A stretch of DNA of 64,000 bases from CAYSYM01 sp964435115 (GCA_964435115.1 CAYSYM010000013.1:4614-68613); one strand, 5' to 3'. Numbered from the stretch's first letter, positions 25,574 through 36,099 are shown. The notes: generated by a model from the letters alone, not told the origin. Program-made: numbers and translations.

Positions 25574-26800
25574 TCAGCCCTCGAGGATCCTCCCTCGCTC
25601 GCGCTCCGGCACTACCTGCCGTGCCTGGATGGTCTGGATGATGCGCGTCTGCATGCGGATGTCGCCGATGAGGCAGCCGCCGACCAGGCGCCCATCCTTG
25701 AAGAACAGCCGCTGGTAGTTCCGGTTGGCCGCATCAAGCTTCGCCCAGCTCTCGAGGTCCGGGACGTTCTCCGGCGTGAGGCCCATCACCCGAATGCGCG
25801 AGTCGAAGAGGCCTGTCGAGTACATCGGGATGTCGTTGTAGGGCTTGCGATCGCCGCTCATGTTGGCGCCGGCGATCCGCCCGTGGCCCACGGCGTTGTT
25901 CCACGTCCCCATCTGGTTGTGGAGCCCGATCGAGACGTCGAAGAACTCCGCCACGTCGCCCGCGGCGTAGACGCCGGGCACGTTCGTCTCCAGGAACTCG
26001 TTGGTGACGATGCCGCCCCGCACCTGGATCGGGGTGGCTTGAAGGGGACCGACGTTCATCTTCACACCGAGCCCCACGCCGACCATGTCCGCGCGGACGT
26101 GGACGCCGTCCGTCGTCGTGACGCCGGCCACCTCTCCGTCCCTGGTGTGGACCTCCCTGACCTCGGCACCATAGTGGATGGTCACGCCGGCTGCGCGGGC
26201 GATATCGTCCACCAGGGCGCCGCCGTCCTCGTCCAGGACGCGGCGCAGGAAACGCGGCCCGCGAATCAACCACGTCACGTCGAGCCCGTGGTGGCGAAAC
26301 GCCTCGGCCAGCTCGTAGGCGATGTAGCTGCCCCCCACGACCACCGCCTCCCGGGCGGTGGCGATCCGCTCGCGGATCGCCACCGCGTCGTCCCAGTACT
26401 GGAAGTTGAAGATGCCCGCCACGCCGGTGGACGCCCCGGGGACAGGCAGGGGGTTGGGCCGGCCTCCGGTGGCGATCAGCAGCGAGTCGTACGGGAACGT
26501 CCGGCCGTCGGCTGCCGTGGCGACCCGCTCGCCGGGATCGAGCGCGGTGATGCGCGTCTCCGGCAGGAACCGGATGCCGCGCTGCTCGTGCTGCTCGGGC
26601 GTACGCATGAACACCTTCTCGCGCCTGGCCTCATCGCGCAGGAACGGCGGCAGGGCCACGCGGTTGTAGAGCGGGTGGGGCTCGTCGGTGAGGAGAGTGA
26701 CCTCCGCTTGCGGGTCGTTCTTGCGGATCGTCTCTGCAGCATAGGTGCCGGAGGCGCCGTTGCCGATAATCACGAAGCGCCTGGGGCTGGACGCGGCCAA
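25574..26800 (-). CDS. FAD-dependent pyridine nucleotide-disulfide oxidoreductase (NirB-N/rubredoxin reductase-like)
   Basis: A 408-residue flavoprotein. The FAD-binding Rossmann motif is FVIIGNGASGTYAAETI, the second (NAD(P)H) motif AVVVGGSYIAYELAEAF, and the C-terminal FAD motif GVYAAGDVAEF. LYNRVALPPFL is typical of the nitrite reductase large-subunit N-domain and related NADH:rubredoxin/ferredoxin reductases. It could be the reductant for Bfd in the convergent operon 51 bp away, but that is an inference from position only. Confidence 0.88.
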   Translation of the reverse strand: MAASSPRRFVIIGNGASGTYAAETIRKNDPQAEVTLLTDEPHPLYNRVALPPFLRDEARREKVFMRTPEQHEQRGIRFLPETRITALDPGERVATAADGRTFPYDSLLIATGGRPNPLPVPGASTGVAGIFNFQYWDDAVAIRERIATAREAVVVGGSYIAYELAEAFRHHGLDVTWLIRGPRFLRRVLDEDGGALVDDIARAAGVTIHYGAEVREVHTRDGEVAGVTTTDGVHVRADMVGVGLGVKMNVGPLQATPIQVRGGIVTNEFLETNVPGVYAAGDVAEFFDVSIGLHNQMGTWNNAVGHGRIAGANMSGDRKPYNDIPMYSTGLFDSRIRVMGLTPENVPDLESWAKLDAANRNYQRLFFKDGRLVGGCLIGDIRMQTRIIQTIQARQVVPERERGRILEG

Positions 26801-27187
26801 GCAGCGGCCCTCCTTGAGGAGCGTGTGCCCTGGGCAGCTACCGCGCCAGGGCCCGTGTACAGTTCACGCCATGCGGCAGACCACCATGGGTGTGGGGTCG
26901 CGGCGGCACGGCGTTGGTGGCGTCCCGCCACAGTCTAAGCGCTGCGCGCCGACCCTTCCAGCGCGCTCGGCAGCCGACCAGGGTGTTTCGGTCTTCCCCC
27001 TCCCCTGCCCCTTCCCCAGGGAAGGGGAGCGAGGTTCCCTCTGGGGGCTGGCGCCCCCAGGCCCCCGCGAGGACGGGGCACGGCTGGGCGCACCGAGAAC
27101 GGAAAGACCCTGGGGAGGTGACACAGCCGGCTGTGCTGCGGCTCCTCGCTCGGGAGGCCCGGAGCGGTCAGGCCCGGGCGCGGCGAA
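26801..27187. other. divergent intergenic region with three palindromes
   Basis: 387 bp between the oxidoreductase gene and folC. It contains CCCCTTCCC-CA-GGGAAGGGG (27008-27027), CTGGGGGC-TGGC-GCCCCCAG (27041-27060) and the 14-bp palindrome CACAGCCGGCTGTG (27122-27135). The first two abut and have a pyrimidine-tract flank, resembling extragenic repeat units. The third lies 53 bp before folC and could be an operator. No protein gene is supported. Confidence 0.45.
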
Positions 27188-28612
27188 GTGAGTGCGGCGA
27201 CCGCGCCGGTGCCCACACGCCGGCGGCCTGGCGGCAGTGATCTCCTGCCGGATGCCCTCGAGCCAGACCCGCGCTACCGGGCCGGCCTGGAGTGGATCTG
27301 GTCGTTCTCGGCGGCGCGCCGCACGCCGGCGGAGGTCGCCCGGCAGCGCGAGCTGCGGCCGGAGCGCATGCGGGCGCTCCTGCGCCGCCTGGGCGATCCC
27401 CACGCGGCGTTCCCCTCCCTGCTGGTGGGGGGCACCAAAGGGAAGGGGAGCGTCGTCGCGATGCTCGCGTCGTGCCTGGCCGCGGCGGGCTACCGGACCG
27501 GGGCGTACACCTCACCGCACCTGGTGAACTGGCGGGAGCGGACCTGCGTGGACGGCCGGCCCATCGCGACGGCGGAGGTGCGGGAGTTGCTCGAGCCCGT
27601 GCGCCGGGCCGTCGAAGCGCTCCCGCCCGCGTTCGGGCGACCGAGCACGTTCGAGGTGGGAACCCTCATCGCATTCCTCCACTTTGCCCGCGTCGGCGTC
27701 GACATCGCGGCCGTGGAGGTCGGGGTGGGCGGCCGCGACGACGCGACCAACGTCCTCGACCCGCTCGTGTCGGCGGTGACGCCCATCAGCTACGACCACA
27801 CGGAGACGCTCGGGTCCACCCTGACGTCGATCGCCAGGGCGAAGGCAGGCATCATGCGCCGCGACAGGGCGACCGTCCTCGCACCGCAGCCGGACGAGGC
27901 CGCGACGGTGCTCGATCACGAGGCCCGGGCGACCGGCGCACGGCTGATGTGGGCTGACAGCGACTGGCGCTGGCACCGCGAGGTGCGAGGGCAGCCCCCG
28001 GTCATGGCGCAGCGGGTGCGGATCATTCGCGCCCGGTCAGGCGAAGAGGTTGTGGCTGCGTCCCTGCCGCTGCTGGGCGTCCACCAGTGCGCGAATGCGG
28101 TGGTCGCCGTGGCAGCGCTGGAGGCGCTCGGAGAGGCGTGGCCCGCTGGCCCGCTCGCGCGGCGCGCCATCCGGGCGGGCCTTGAGCGCGTCCAATGGCC
28201 CGCTCGCCTGCAGGTGGTCCGCATGCGCCCACTCGTGGTGCTCGACGGCGCCCACAACGCCGCGTCCGCCCAGGCGCTCCGGCGCGCCGTCCGGGAGCAT
28301 TTCGCCTACCGGCAGCTCCACCTCGTGATCGGCCTGACGATGGGGAAGGATGCGAGTGGCGTGCTCCAGGCCCTGCTCCCCCTGGCTGCCTCGGCGACGC
28401 TCACCCGCTCGGCCCACGAGCGCGCTGCCGACCCGAGCGGCCTGAGCGTGCTCGTGGGCGACCTGCGGCCCGAGCTCCCGGTGCAGGTGCGTCCACACCT
28501 CCCCGGCGCGCTCGAGGCGGCGCTCGAGCGCGCCGGCGCCGCCGACCTCGTGCTCGTCGCCGGTTCGCTCTTCCTGGTGGGCGAAGCGCTTGTCTGGGCC
28601 CGCAACCCCTAA
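27188..28612 (+). CDS. folC: folylpolyglutamate synthase / dihydrofolate synthase
   Basis: A 474-residue Mur-ligase-fold enzyme that adds glutamate to folates (and probably to dihydropteroate). It has the P-loop VGGTKGKGSVVAMLAS, YTSPHLVNWRERTCVDGRPI, VEVGVGGRDDATNVLDPLVS, YDHTETLGSTLTSIARAKAG and LDGAHNAASAQAL. It is about 40 residues longer than E. coli FolC, mainly at the N-terminus. GTG start at 27188; no strong ribosome binding site is seen. Confidence 0.92.
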   Translation: MSAATAPVPTRRRPGGSDLLPDALEPDPRYRAGLEWIWSFSAARRTPAEVARQRELRPERMRALLRRLGDPHAAFPSLLVGGTKGKGSVVAMLASCLAAAGYRTGAYTSPHLVNWRERTCVDGRPIATAEVRELLEPVRRAVEALPPAFGRPSTFEVGTLIAFLHFARVGVDIAAVEVGVGGRDDATNVLDPLVSAVTPISYDHTETLGSTLTSIARAKAGIMRRDRATVLAPQPDEAATVLDHEARATGARLMWADSDWRWHREVRGQPPVMAQRVRIIRARSGEEVVAASLPLLGVHQCANAVVAVAALEALGEAWPAGPLARRAIRAGLERVQWPARLQVVRMRPLVVLDGAHNAASAQALRRAVREHFAYRQLHLVIGLTMGKDASGVLQALLPLAASATLTRSAHERAADPSGLSVLVGDLRPELPVQVRPHLPGALEAALERAGAADLVLVAGSLFLVGEALVWARNP

Positions 28613-28649
28613 GCCCCGCCTGGCTCGCCTCGTCGTCCGTCTGTGAGCG

Positions 28650-29657
28650 ATGCCCATAGGTTGCAGCTTCCCCAGTCCATGCCACACTTCGGCGCACGTG
28701 CGTAGCAGCGCGCCGCTCGCGTCGGTCGTCATTCCCAACTGGAACGGCGCGCATCTGCTCGGGCCCTGCCTGGAGTCACTGCTGGCGCAGACCTACCGCC
28801 CGCTGGAAGTGGTGGTGGCGGACGGCCGTTCGACTGATGGGAGCGTCGACCTGATCGAACGCCGCTTCCCAGCCGTACGCGCCCTGCGTCTGCCGCGCAA
28901 TCGCGGGTTCGCCGGCAATGTGAACGCAGGGCTGCGCGCGGCGCGCGGTGATGTGCTGCTGCTGCTCAACAACGACGCCGTAGCCGACGAGGCGTGGGTG
29001 GAGGCATGCGTGCAGACGCTCCTGCGGCACCCCAACATTGGCGCCATCGCCAGCAAGGTGCTGTTCGAGGATCGCCGCACTATCAATAGCGCCGGCGACC
29101 TGCTCGGTCGCAACGGCCAGCCGATGCAGCGCGGGGTCGGCCGGGCCGACGGCCCCGACTGGGACCGTTCGGGGCCAGTGTTTGGTGCCACGGGCGGCGC
29201 GGCCGCGTACCGGCGGCAGATGCTCCAGGACGTGGGAGTGTTCGACGAGTCCTTCTTCGCCTACCTGGAGGATGTCGACCTGGCCTTTCGCGCGCAGCTT
29301 CGCGGCTGGGCCTGCCTGTACGAACCCGAGGCGCGGGCCTACCACCGCGGCAGCGCGACCGGCGGCGGCCCGCTGGCGTCGTTCTACAACGGCCGCAACC
29401 TGATCCGCCTGCTGGCCAAGAACCTGCCCACTGGCCTGGTGCCCGAGCTGCTGCCCGGCGTCCTGCGCTTCCAGCTCCGACGTGCTGCCGAAGCCGCCGC
29501 TGCCTGGCGGGGCGCGGCCGCGCGAGCCACGCTGCGCGGCCAGGTGGCAGGCGTGCTCGGCCTTCCCCGCCACCTGGCTGACCGCCGCCGCGTGCAGGCG
29601 CGCCGCACGGTGTCGGACGCGCACGTGTACGCGCTCCTCACCCCCGTGGCGTCTTGA
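28650..29657 (+). CDS. GT2 glycosyltransferase, rhamnosyltransferase-like
   Basis: A 335-residue inverting glycosyltransferase. The GT-A core has ASVVIPNWNGAHLLGPCLES, VVADGRSTDGS, LLLLNNDAVADEAW and FFAYLEDVDLAFRAQLRGW. The C-terminal 100 residues include an amphipathic RxxL-rich membrane-associated stretch. A GTG at 28698 directly before the domain is an alternative start. The next gene is a second GT2, then uppP convergent, consistent with lipid-linked surface glycan assembly. Confidence 0.87.
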   Translation: MPIGCSFPSPCHTSAHVRSSAPLASVVIPNWNGAHLLGPCLESLLAQTYRPLEVVVADGRSTDGSVDLIERRFPAVRALRLPRNRGFAGNVNAGLRAARGDVLLLLNNDAVADEAWVEACVQTLLRHPNIGAIASKVLFEDRRTINSAGDLLGRNGQPMQRGVGRADGPDWDRSGPVFGATGGAAAYRRQMLQDVGVFDESFFAYLEDVDLAFRAQLRGWACLYEPEARAYHRGSATGGGPLASFYNGRNLIRLLAKNLPTGLVPELLPGVLRFQLRRAAEAAAAWRGAAARATLRGQVAGVLGLPRHLADRRRVQARRTVSDAHVYALLTPVAS

Positions 29658-29682
29658 TGGTCCGGCTACACTGCGTGGCGGT

Positions 29683-30465
29683 GTGACTCACCCGGATCCA
29701 GCTCCCTGGCTGTCGATCGTCGTGCCGGCCTACAACGAGCAGGCGCGGCTGCCTTTCACGCTGGTGGAGGTCCAGCGCTTCGTCGGGGAGCAGGGCCTCC
29801 AGGCCGAGGTGATCGTCGTCGACAACGGCTCAGACGACGCCACGTCGGCGGTGGTCCAGCAAGCCAGCCAGCGCTTCCCCCCGCTGCGGCTACTGCGGAC
29901 TGACCGGCGCGGGAAGGGTCTCGCGGTGCGAACGGGCATGCTGGCCGCGCGCGGGCGGGTGGCGCTGTTCGCGGACGCGGACCTCTCGTGGTCGCTGGAG
30001 GAGCTGGTGCGCTGTCCGAGCCTGGTGTCAGAGGAGACCCCGGTCGTCATCGGCTCGCGTGAGGGGCATGGTGCCCGTCGCGTCGGCGAGCCCGCGTACC
30101 GGCACCTGATGGGGCGGGTGTTCAACCGCGTGGTGCAGGTGCTGGCGGTGCCCGGGGTGGACGACACGCAGTGCGGCTTCAAGACCTTCCGCGCCGACGC
30201 CGCCCGGGCGATCTTCGAGCGCCAGACGCTCGACGGCTTCGGGTTCGACGTGGAGGTGCTGTTCCTGGCCCGCCACCTGGGCTACGGCGTGCGTGTGGTG
30301 CCGCTGCGCTGGGAGCACAAGGAGAACAGCCGCGTTCGGCCCGTGCTCGATTCCGCGAGCATGCTCGCCGACGTCCTCCGGGTGCGCGCCAACGCGGCCA
30401 GGGGCCGGTACCGCTTGCCTGCCTACCTGGCGGCCCCTGTGCGCATCGGCGCGGACGACCGGTGA
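29683..30465 (+). CDS. GT2 glycosyltransferase, polyprenyl-phosphate glycosyltransferase-like
   Basis: A 260-residue enzyme similar to Alg5/dolichyl-phosphate beta-glucosyltransferases: WLSIVVPAYNEQARLPFTL, VIVVDNGSDDAT, RGKGLAVRTGMLAARG, LFADADLSW, DDTQCGFKTFRADAARAIF and DGFGFDVEVLFLARHLGYG. It lacks the C-terminal membrane domain of DPMS-type fusions. It would charge polyprenyl phosphate with a sugar for transfer outside the membrane. Start GTG at 29683, 25 bases after the upstream GT2; only 12 bases separate it from the convergent uppP. Confidence 0.88.
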   Translation: MTHPDPAPWLSIVVPAYNEQARLPFTLVEVQRFVGEQGLQAEVIVVDNGSDDATSAVVQQASQRFPPLRLLRTDRRGKGLAVRTGMLAARGRVALFADADLSWSLEELVRCPSLVSEETPVVIGSREGHGARRVGEPAYRHLMGRVFNRVVQVLAVPGVDDTQCGFKTFRADAARAIFERQTLDGFGFDVEVLFLARHLGYGVRVVPLRWEHKENSRVRPVLDSASMLADVLRVRANAARGRYRLPAYLAAPVRIGADDR

Positions 30466-30477
30466 GGCCAGGCGGGC

Positions 30478-31293
30478 TCAGCCTGCGCCGAGGCGGCTCC
30501 AGGCAACGGCGAGCACCAGCGTTCCGAACGCCACGCGGTACACGACGAAGACGAGGGTGGAGTTCGTCTGCAGGTAGCGGAGCAGGAAGCCAATCGTCGC
30601 CCAGCCCGTGACGGCCGCGGTGAGCGTCCCGACGGCCACCGGTAGCAGCTCGTCTGGCGGGAGGCCGCCGCGCAGCTTGTAGAGCGCGGCGGCCGTGATC
30701 ACCGGGCCAGATAGGAGGAAGGAGAAGCGCGCGGCCGTGGCGCGGTCCAGGCCCCGTCCGAGCGCTGCCGTGATGGTGATACCGCTGCGGGAGACCCCGG
30801 GGATGAGTGCGACCGCCTGGGCGACGCCGACGAGCAGCGCGTCCTGCCAGGTGACCTCCTCCAGGCCGCGCTTCCGCGCGCCGAAGACGTCCGCGGCCCA
30901 GAGTAGCAAGGCGAAGACGATCAGCAGGACGGCATTAATGACCGAGCCGCGGAACAGCTCCTCGACCGGCCGCTCGGCCAGGACGCCGATGACACCGGCG
31001 GGCACGCTGCCCAGGAGGACGAGGAGGGCTAGCCGCCACGCGGGATCGGCGCGGCGAGCTTCCGGCAACACCAGCCCGCGAGCGAACCCGCGGACCAGAG
31101 CGAGCCAGTCGCTCCAGAAGAACCACACCAGGGCGATGGCGGTGCCGAGGTGCAGGGCCACGTCGAACGCCTGGGAGTGCTCCTGCCAGCCCAGGAGGTA
31201 CGGGATCATGATCAGGTGCCCCGAGCTCGAGATCGGGAGGAACTCGGCCAGGCCCTGCACGATGCCTAGGGCAACGGCTTGGGAGAGGTCCAT
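30478..31293 (-). CDS. uppP: undecaprenyl-diphosphatase
   Basis: A 271-residue membrane phosphatase (BacA family) that recycles the undecaprenyl carrier for peptidoglycan and surface glycans. The two active-site regions are present: GLAEFLPISSSGHLIMIP and PGVSRSGITITAALGRG, with ARFSFLLSGPVI following. About eight membrane helices are predicted. Possible -10 TATGCT lies upstream within the motif at 31304-31319. Confidence 0.95.
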   Translation of the reverse strand: MDLSQAVALGIVQGLAEFLPISSSGHLIMIPYLLGWQEHSQAFDVALHLGTAIALVWFFWSDWLALVRGFARGLVLPEARRADPAWRLALLVLLGSVPAGVIGVLAERPVEELFRGSVINAVLLIVFALLLWAADVFGARKRGLEEVTWQDALLVGVAQAVALIPGVSRSGITITAALGRGLDRATAARFSFLLSGPVITAAALYKLRGGLPPDELLPVAVGTLTAAVTGWATIGFLLRYLQTNSTLVFVVYRVAFGTLVLAVAWSRLGAG

Positions 31294-31422
31294 GCGCCGA
31301 GCATTGAAGCATAGGATCCGATCACAGTACCCCCGGGGCGCCGCGTGAGGCCCGCCCCGCGCCGTGCCCGGGGCGACGCCGAGCGTGCGAGCGCAGGCCG
31401 TCTGCCAGGAGGGTGATGGCGT

Positions 31423-31836
31423 TCAGGGCTGCGCCTCGTGCGGCAGCCGTGAACGGACCGCCGTGTACACCTCGCGGGCGAGCGCGAGCGCCGCGGCGAC
31501 ATCCGCTGGCGTGGGTGCGAGGACATCACCGGGGTAGCGGAAGCGCCAGGCGTATGGCGTGAGGCTCGCCGCGCGGTCCACCAAGCTGGCGAGCGAGGCG
31601 TCGAGCGCCGCACAGGCCTCGCCGAGCTCCGCAAGTTCATGAGTCTTGCGGAACGGCGTGTCGTGCCAGAAGAGGAAGGCTTTGTATGCCTTCTCGGCAG
31701 CTTGCTGGCAGTGGAAGACGGCGGACCCGGCCAGCCTCACGCGCGGACCGGTGAGGACCTCCGCGGATCGTAGGTCCTCCAGCGCTTTGCGGAGCCACTC
31801 TCGCGTGTCGGCCACCTTCTGAGGGTCAAGCGGCAT
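31423..31836 (-). CDS. HEPN domain protein, partner of MNT
   Basis: A 137-residue helical HEPN protein (COG2250/COG1895-like): EWLRKALEDLRSAEVL, AVFHCQQAAEKAYKAFLFWH, RKTHELAELGEAC and AREVYTAVRSRLP. HEPN proteins act as RNases or regulatory partners of minimal nucleotidyltransferases; the full Rx4-6H catalytic motif is not evident here, only RKTH, so RNase activity is doubtful. ATG 31836 overlaps the MNT stop by 11 bases; a GTG at 31854 is an alternative. The last 26 codons are duplicated at 32158-32238. Confidence 0.85.
   Translation of the reverse strand: MPLDPQKVADTREWLRKALEDLRSAEVLTGPRVRLAGSAVFHCQQAAEKAYKAFLFWHDTPFRKTHELAELGEACAALDASLASLVDRAASLTPYAWRFRYPGDVLAPTPADVAAALALAREVYTAVRSRLPHEAQP
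31444..31480. repeat. 37-bp direct repeat, copy 1 (inside HEPN gene)
   Basis: Bases 31444-31480 recur exactly at 32179-32215, in the same orientation and the same reading frame of the HEPN 3' end. The two copies flank one MNT plus most of one HEPN gene. Confidence 0.9.
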
Positions 31837-32161
31837 ACAGTAGCTTCCCCTCACGCACGACCGTCGCCGGGAGCGAAGCCGGCAGGTGCAGCCGGCACTC
31901 GAATTCCTCGCGCGTCCACACGAGCACGTCCTTGGCCGCTCCGACCCCGCCGAGTGTTCGATAGGCGAGCTGGTCCCGACGATAGCCGGGCTGGTCCGAC
32001 GCCGGAACCACCACCAGCAGGTCGTAGTCGCTGTCAGGCCCGGCGTCGCCGCGCGCGCGCGAGCCGAAGAGGTAGATCCGTTCGGGGTGCAGGGCGGGCA
32101 CGAGGCGGTCGACGATCTCGCGCAACACCGGGTCCTGTTCCAGCAGAGGATCGCGCCTCAC
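31826..32161 (-). CDS. minimal nucleotidyltransferase (MNT) of MNT-HEPN module
   Basis: A 111-residue pol-beta-fold enzyme with the signature LFGSRARGDAGPDSDYDLLVVV (GSxR and DxD ligands; the third acidic residue would be in DVLVWT). In studied pairs the MNT modifies the HEPN protein by (di/tri-)AMPylation and so silences it. The GTG start at 32161 overlaps by GTGA the stop of a truncated HEPN copy upstream, which shows that the pair once followed another MNT-HEPN unit. Confidence 0.88.
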   Translation of the reverse strand: MRRDPLLEQDPVLREIVDRLVPALHPERIYLFGSRARGDAGPDSDYDLLVVVPASDQPGYRRDQLAYRTLGGVGAAKDVLVWTREEFECRLHLPASLPATVVREGKLLYAA

Positions 32162-32238
32162 GGTTGCGCCCCCTGCGACAGCCGTGAACGGACCGCCGTG
32201 TACACCTCGCGGGCGCGCGCGCGCGCCGCCTCCTCGGG
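32158..32238 (-). pseudogene. 3' remnant of a second HEPN gene
   Basis: The minus-strand frame ending at 32158 finishes AREVYTAVRSRLSQGAQP, nearly identical to the end of the intact HEPN protein (AREVYTAVRSRLPHEAQP), including a 37-bp perfect DNA match at 32179-32215. Similarity is lost upstream, where the frame continues into Arg/Ala/Pro-rich sequence with no HEPN core. It is best read as what remains of a preceding MNT-HEPN unit after deletion. Confidence 0.75.
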
Positions 32239-32455
32239 CAGGACTGTGGCCCGGAGGGACGCAACCGCGTGCTGGCCACGCCGGAACGGCATGGCCCGGA
32301 TCGCTTGTCGCAGGCTCCGGGTGCGCCGCCTGGCCGGGGCGGCCGCCGGCTCGGCAGCCCGGAACCGCGCTCGGGGCTCGCGGCAGTCTGAGCCGGCCGG
32401 GGCGAGCCGGGCGTTGATCGGCCCCGCGTCCGGACGGCGAGCGAGCGGAGGCCGC
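32239..32455. other. intergenic sequence between HEPN remnant and lipoprotein gene
   Basis: About 217 bp lie between the remnant and the stop of the lipoprotein gene. The HEPN frame stays open through it but codes for low-complexity Arg/Ala sequence with no HEPN similarity. I see no separate gene; it may be degraded module DNA. Confidence 0.35.
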
Positions 32456-33052
32456 CTAACCGGGCACGCTGCACACGGCATCAGGCTCAACCGCCACGCC
32501 CGCGTCACGCAGCGTGGCGAGCGCCGCGCCCGCCTGGGCCGCTACCTGGGGACGGACGTTGTTGCAGGCCGCCCGGACGTTCGCGGTCATGCCGTACTGG
32601 TCCCAGAACTGGCCCGCGAGCCGGGTGAAAGGGCCGTTCGGGTCGCTGGCTCGAAGCCGCTCCAGGTGGTCGCGGGCGTTATCTTCCTCGCCGAGCGTGG
32701 TGAGCGCCACCATCGCCCTGAAGCGTGCCAGCCCATCCACGGCGGCGGTGAGCGCCGCCGACTCGCCTGCCCCGGGCGGCGTGTTGACGACGCGCTCGTA
32801 GAGCTCGGTGGCGGTCTTCAGGTCGCCGCGCCGGAAGGCGTCGTTGCCAGCTGCGAGCACCTGGGTGCGGCTGGCGCCTGTCGGGACCGGCGTGGCGGGT
32901 GGCGCCGTGGCGCTCGGCGAGCCTGACGCCGCCGGCGGGGACGGCGACGTGGTGGGCGTGGGTGAGGGAGCGGGCCCGGGCTCGCAGCCGGCACCGAGCA
33001 CGACGAGGACCACCACCACGCCGAGCCAGCGGATCCCGCGGGTGCGCTGCAT
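32456..33052 (-). CDS. predicted lipoprotein with TPR-like helices
   Basis: A 198-residue exported protein. A signal sequence (IRWLGVVVVLVVLGAGC) ends in a lipobox LGAGC. A Pro/Ser/Thr tether of 40 residues follows, then a TPR-like region (VLAAGNDAFRRGDLKTATELYERVV; MVALTTLGEEDNARDHLERLRA), and two Cys near the C-terminus (RAACNN and AVCSV). Function unknown; TPR lipoproteins often scaffold envelope complexes. Confidence 0.75.
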   Translation of the reverse strand: MQRTRGIRWLGVVVVLVVLGAGCEPGPAPSPTPTTSPSPPAASGSPSATAPPATPVPTGASRTQVLAAGNDAFRRGDLKTATELYERVVNTPPGAGESAALTAAVDGLARFRAMVALTTLGEEDNARDHLERLRASDPNGPFTRLAGQFWDQYGMTANVRAACNNVRPQVAAQAGAALATLRDAGVAVEPDAVCSVPG

Positions 33053-33256
33053 GCCTACAGGCTAACGGGGGACGGCGCAGACTGCATCACGCGCCGCCGG
33101 AGGTGCGCCCGGGCGATGTCGGAGCAGGCCCTGGCGCCTCTGACGGCCGACGCCGAGGAGCTGAGCCGCACGGGGATCAAGACGGGTTCCCTTCCGGCAC
33201 GGACGCGCGTGCGGCTCGCCTTCGGCCACACCCGCGGCCGGGGCGGAGCCAGGGAC

Positions 33257-33676
33257 TCAGGGATGATCCGCCAGCCAATCGGTGGGCGACCGCGCCCCGG
33301 CCCGCTGGATCAGCTCCCGGTCCCAGGCGACGAGCTCGCCGCCGGTCTGGCTGGCGAGCGCCGCGTAGAGTGCGTCGGTCCCGCGGAGCCAGGCCAGCGT
33401 GCCTTCTCGGATCGCCCGCGTGAGCAGCGCCCGGTCGAGCGGCCTCTCGGTAACCATCGGCGCGTGCGCGAGCGCCTCGGCGAGCGCCTGGGCGCGCTGG
33501 GCGTCATGTGAGCGTCTGGCCAGCGCGCAGGCGACTTCCAGGCGCGCGATGGACGGAATGACCACCGCGAGCTGCCGGGCCGTAACCGCCCCCAGGAAGG
33601 CCCGACTCGGGACCGAGTGCGCGTCCGAGGCATCCGCGGCGGCCACCCACACGCTCGCGTCGACGACCAGGCTCAC
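33257..33676 (-). CDS. vapC: VapC-family PIN-domain toxin
   Basis: A 139-residue PIN ribonuclease: LVVDASVWVAA (first Asp), SIARLEVACALARR (Glu), LRGTDALYAALA (Asp) and LVAWDRELI (Asp) give the acidic metal site that cuts RNA, typically tRNA. The GTG start overlaps the antitoxin stop as GTGA, the usual VapBC coupling. The chain ends DWLADHP. Confidence 0.9.
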   Translation of the reverse strand: MSLVVDASVWVAAADASDAHSVPSRAFLGAVTARQLAVVIPSIARLEVACALARRSHDAQRAQALAEALAHAPMVTERPLDRALLTRAIREGTLAWLRGTDALYAALASQTGGELVAWDRELIQRAGARSPTDWLADHP

Positions 33677-33945
33677 CGGGGCGGCTCGAGGCGCGCGCGG
33701 GCGTCGGCGAGGAGCTCGGAGGCGGTGGGCCCGGGAGGCGCGTGGGTGAGCGCCTCGTCGGCCGACGCAAGCCAGTCCCGTAGCCAGACGTCCGGGCGGG
33801 TGCGCTCGGCGGACCAGCGTTCATCCGCCCCCAGCCAGCGCTCGTACAGCTCGATGGTCAGGTCGCGAATGCGCTTGCCTTCGAGCGCGCTCTTCGCTTT
33901 CACGCGCCGGTACAGTTCATCCGGGATATCGACCGTCGTCTTCAC
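33673..33945 (-). CDS. vapB: VapB-family antitoxin, ribbon-helix-helix
   Basis: A 90-residue antitoxin beginning KTTVDIPDELYRRVKAKSALEGKRIRDL, a ribbon-helix-helix DNA-binding fold, followed by a Trp-rich and acidic C-terminal arm that would occupy the toxin cleft. Start is taken as GTG 33945. A TATACT box at 33957-33952 lies only 6 bases upstream, with a GTATAC palindrome, so transcription may begin at the start codon and the pair may autoregulate there. Confidence 0.85.
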   Translation of the reverse strand: MKTTVDIPDELYRRVKAKSALEGKRIRDLTIELYERWLGADERWSAERTRPDVWLRDWLASADEALTHAPPGPTASELLADARARLEPPR

Positions 33946-34195
33946 GCGGGCAGTATACCTGGCTTCCCGTCTCGCCGCCGGCTGACGCGGCAGGCTGCTT
34001 CGGCTTCCCGCGTCCCCCAGCAGAGCGAGCGGCTGGCTCGGGGTACCGGCGCCTCCAGGCCCTCCCGTCGTGGGAGAACGAGTGCTCACCCCAAGCGTGG
34101 GGACACGGCTGGGCGACACCATGGACCGAGCCCGCGCGCGCCTGGCCGTCTGGCGCGTGGATGGCCTCGGTGCGGCTATCCTTACCCGCCCCGTC

Positions 34196-35995
<1,800 letters not shown>

Positions 35996-36055
35996 AGGCC
36001 CGGCGCGTCATCCGTCCTGTGCCGGGCGTCGGGGGCCAGGTGTCGGGAGTGCCAT

Positions 36056-36079
36056 CCCGGTACCCGCCACCCGGTACCC
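36056..36079. repeat. short direct repeat before queG
   Basis: CCCGGTACCC occurs at 36056-36065 and again at 36070-36079, in the 104-bp gap between lepA and queG. Possibly part of an extragenic repeat family; only this copy pair is visible. Confidence 0.4.
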
Positions 36080-36099
36080 AACCCCGATCTGCAACATCC

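Noticed and set aside
31424..31854. HEPN gene starting at GTG 31854
   Set aside because: ATG 31836 gives the typical MNT-HEPN overlap and a plausible upstream GAGGGG; the longer start is kept only as an alternative.
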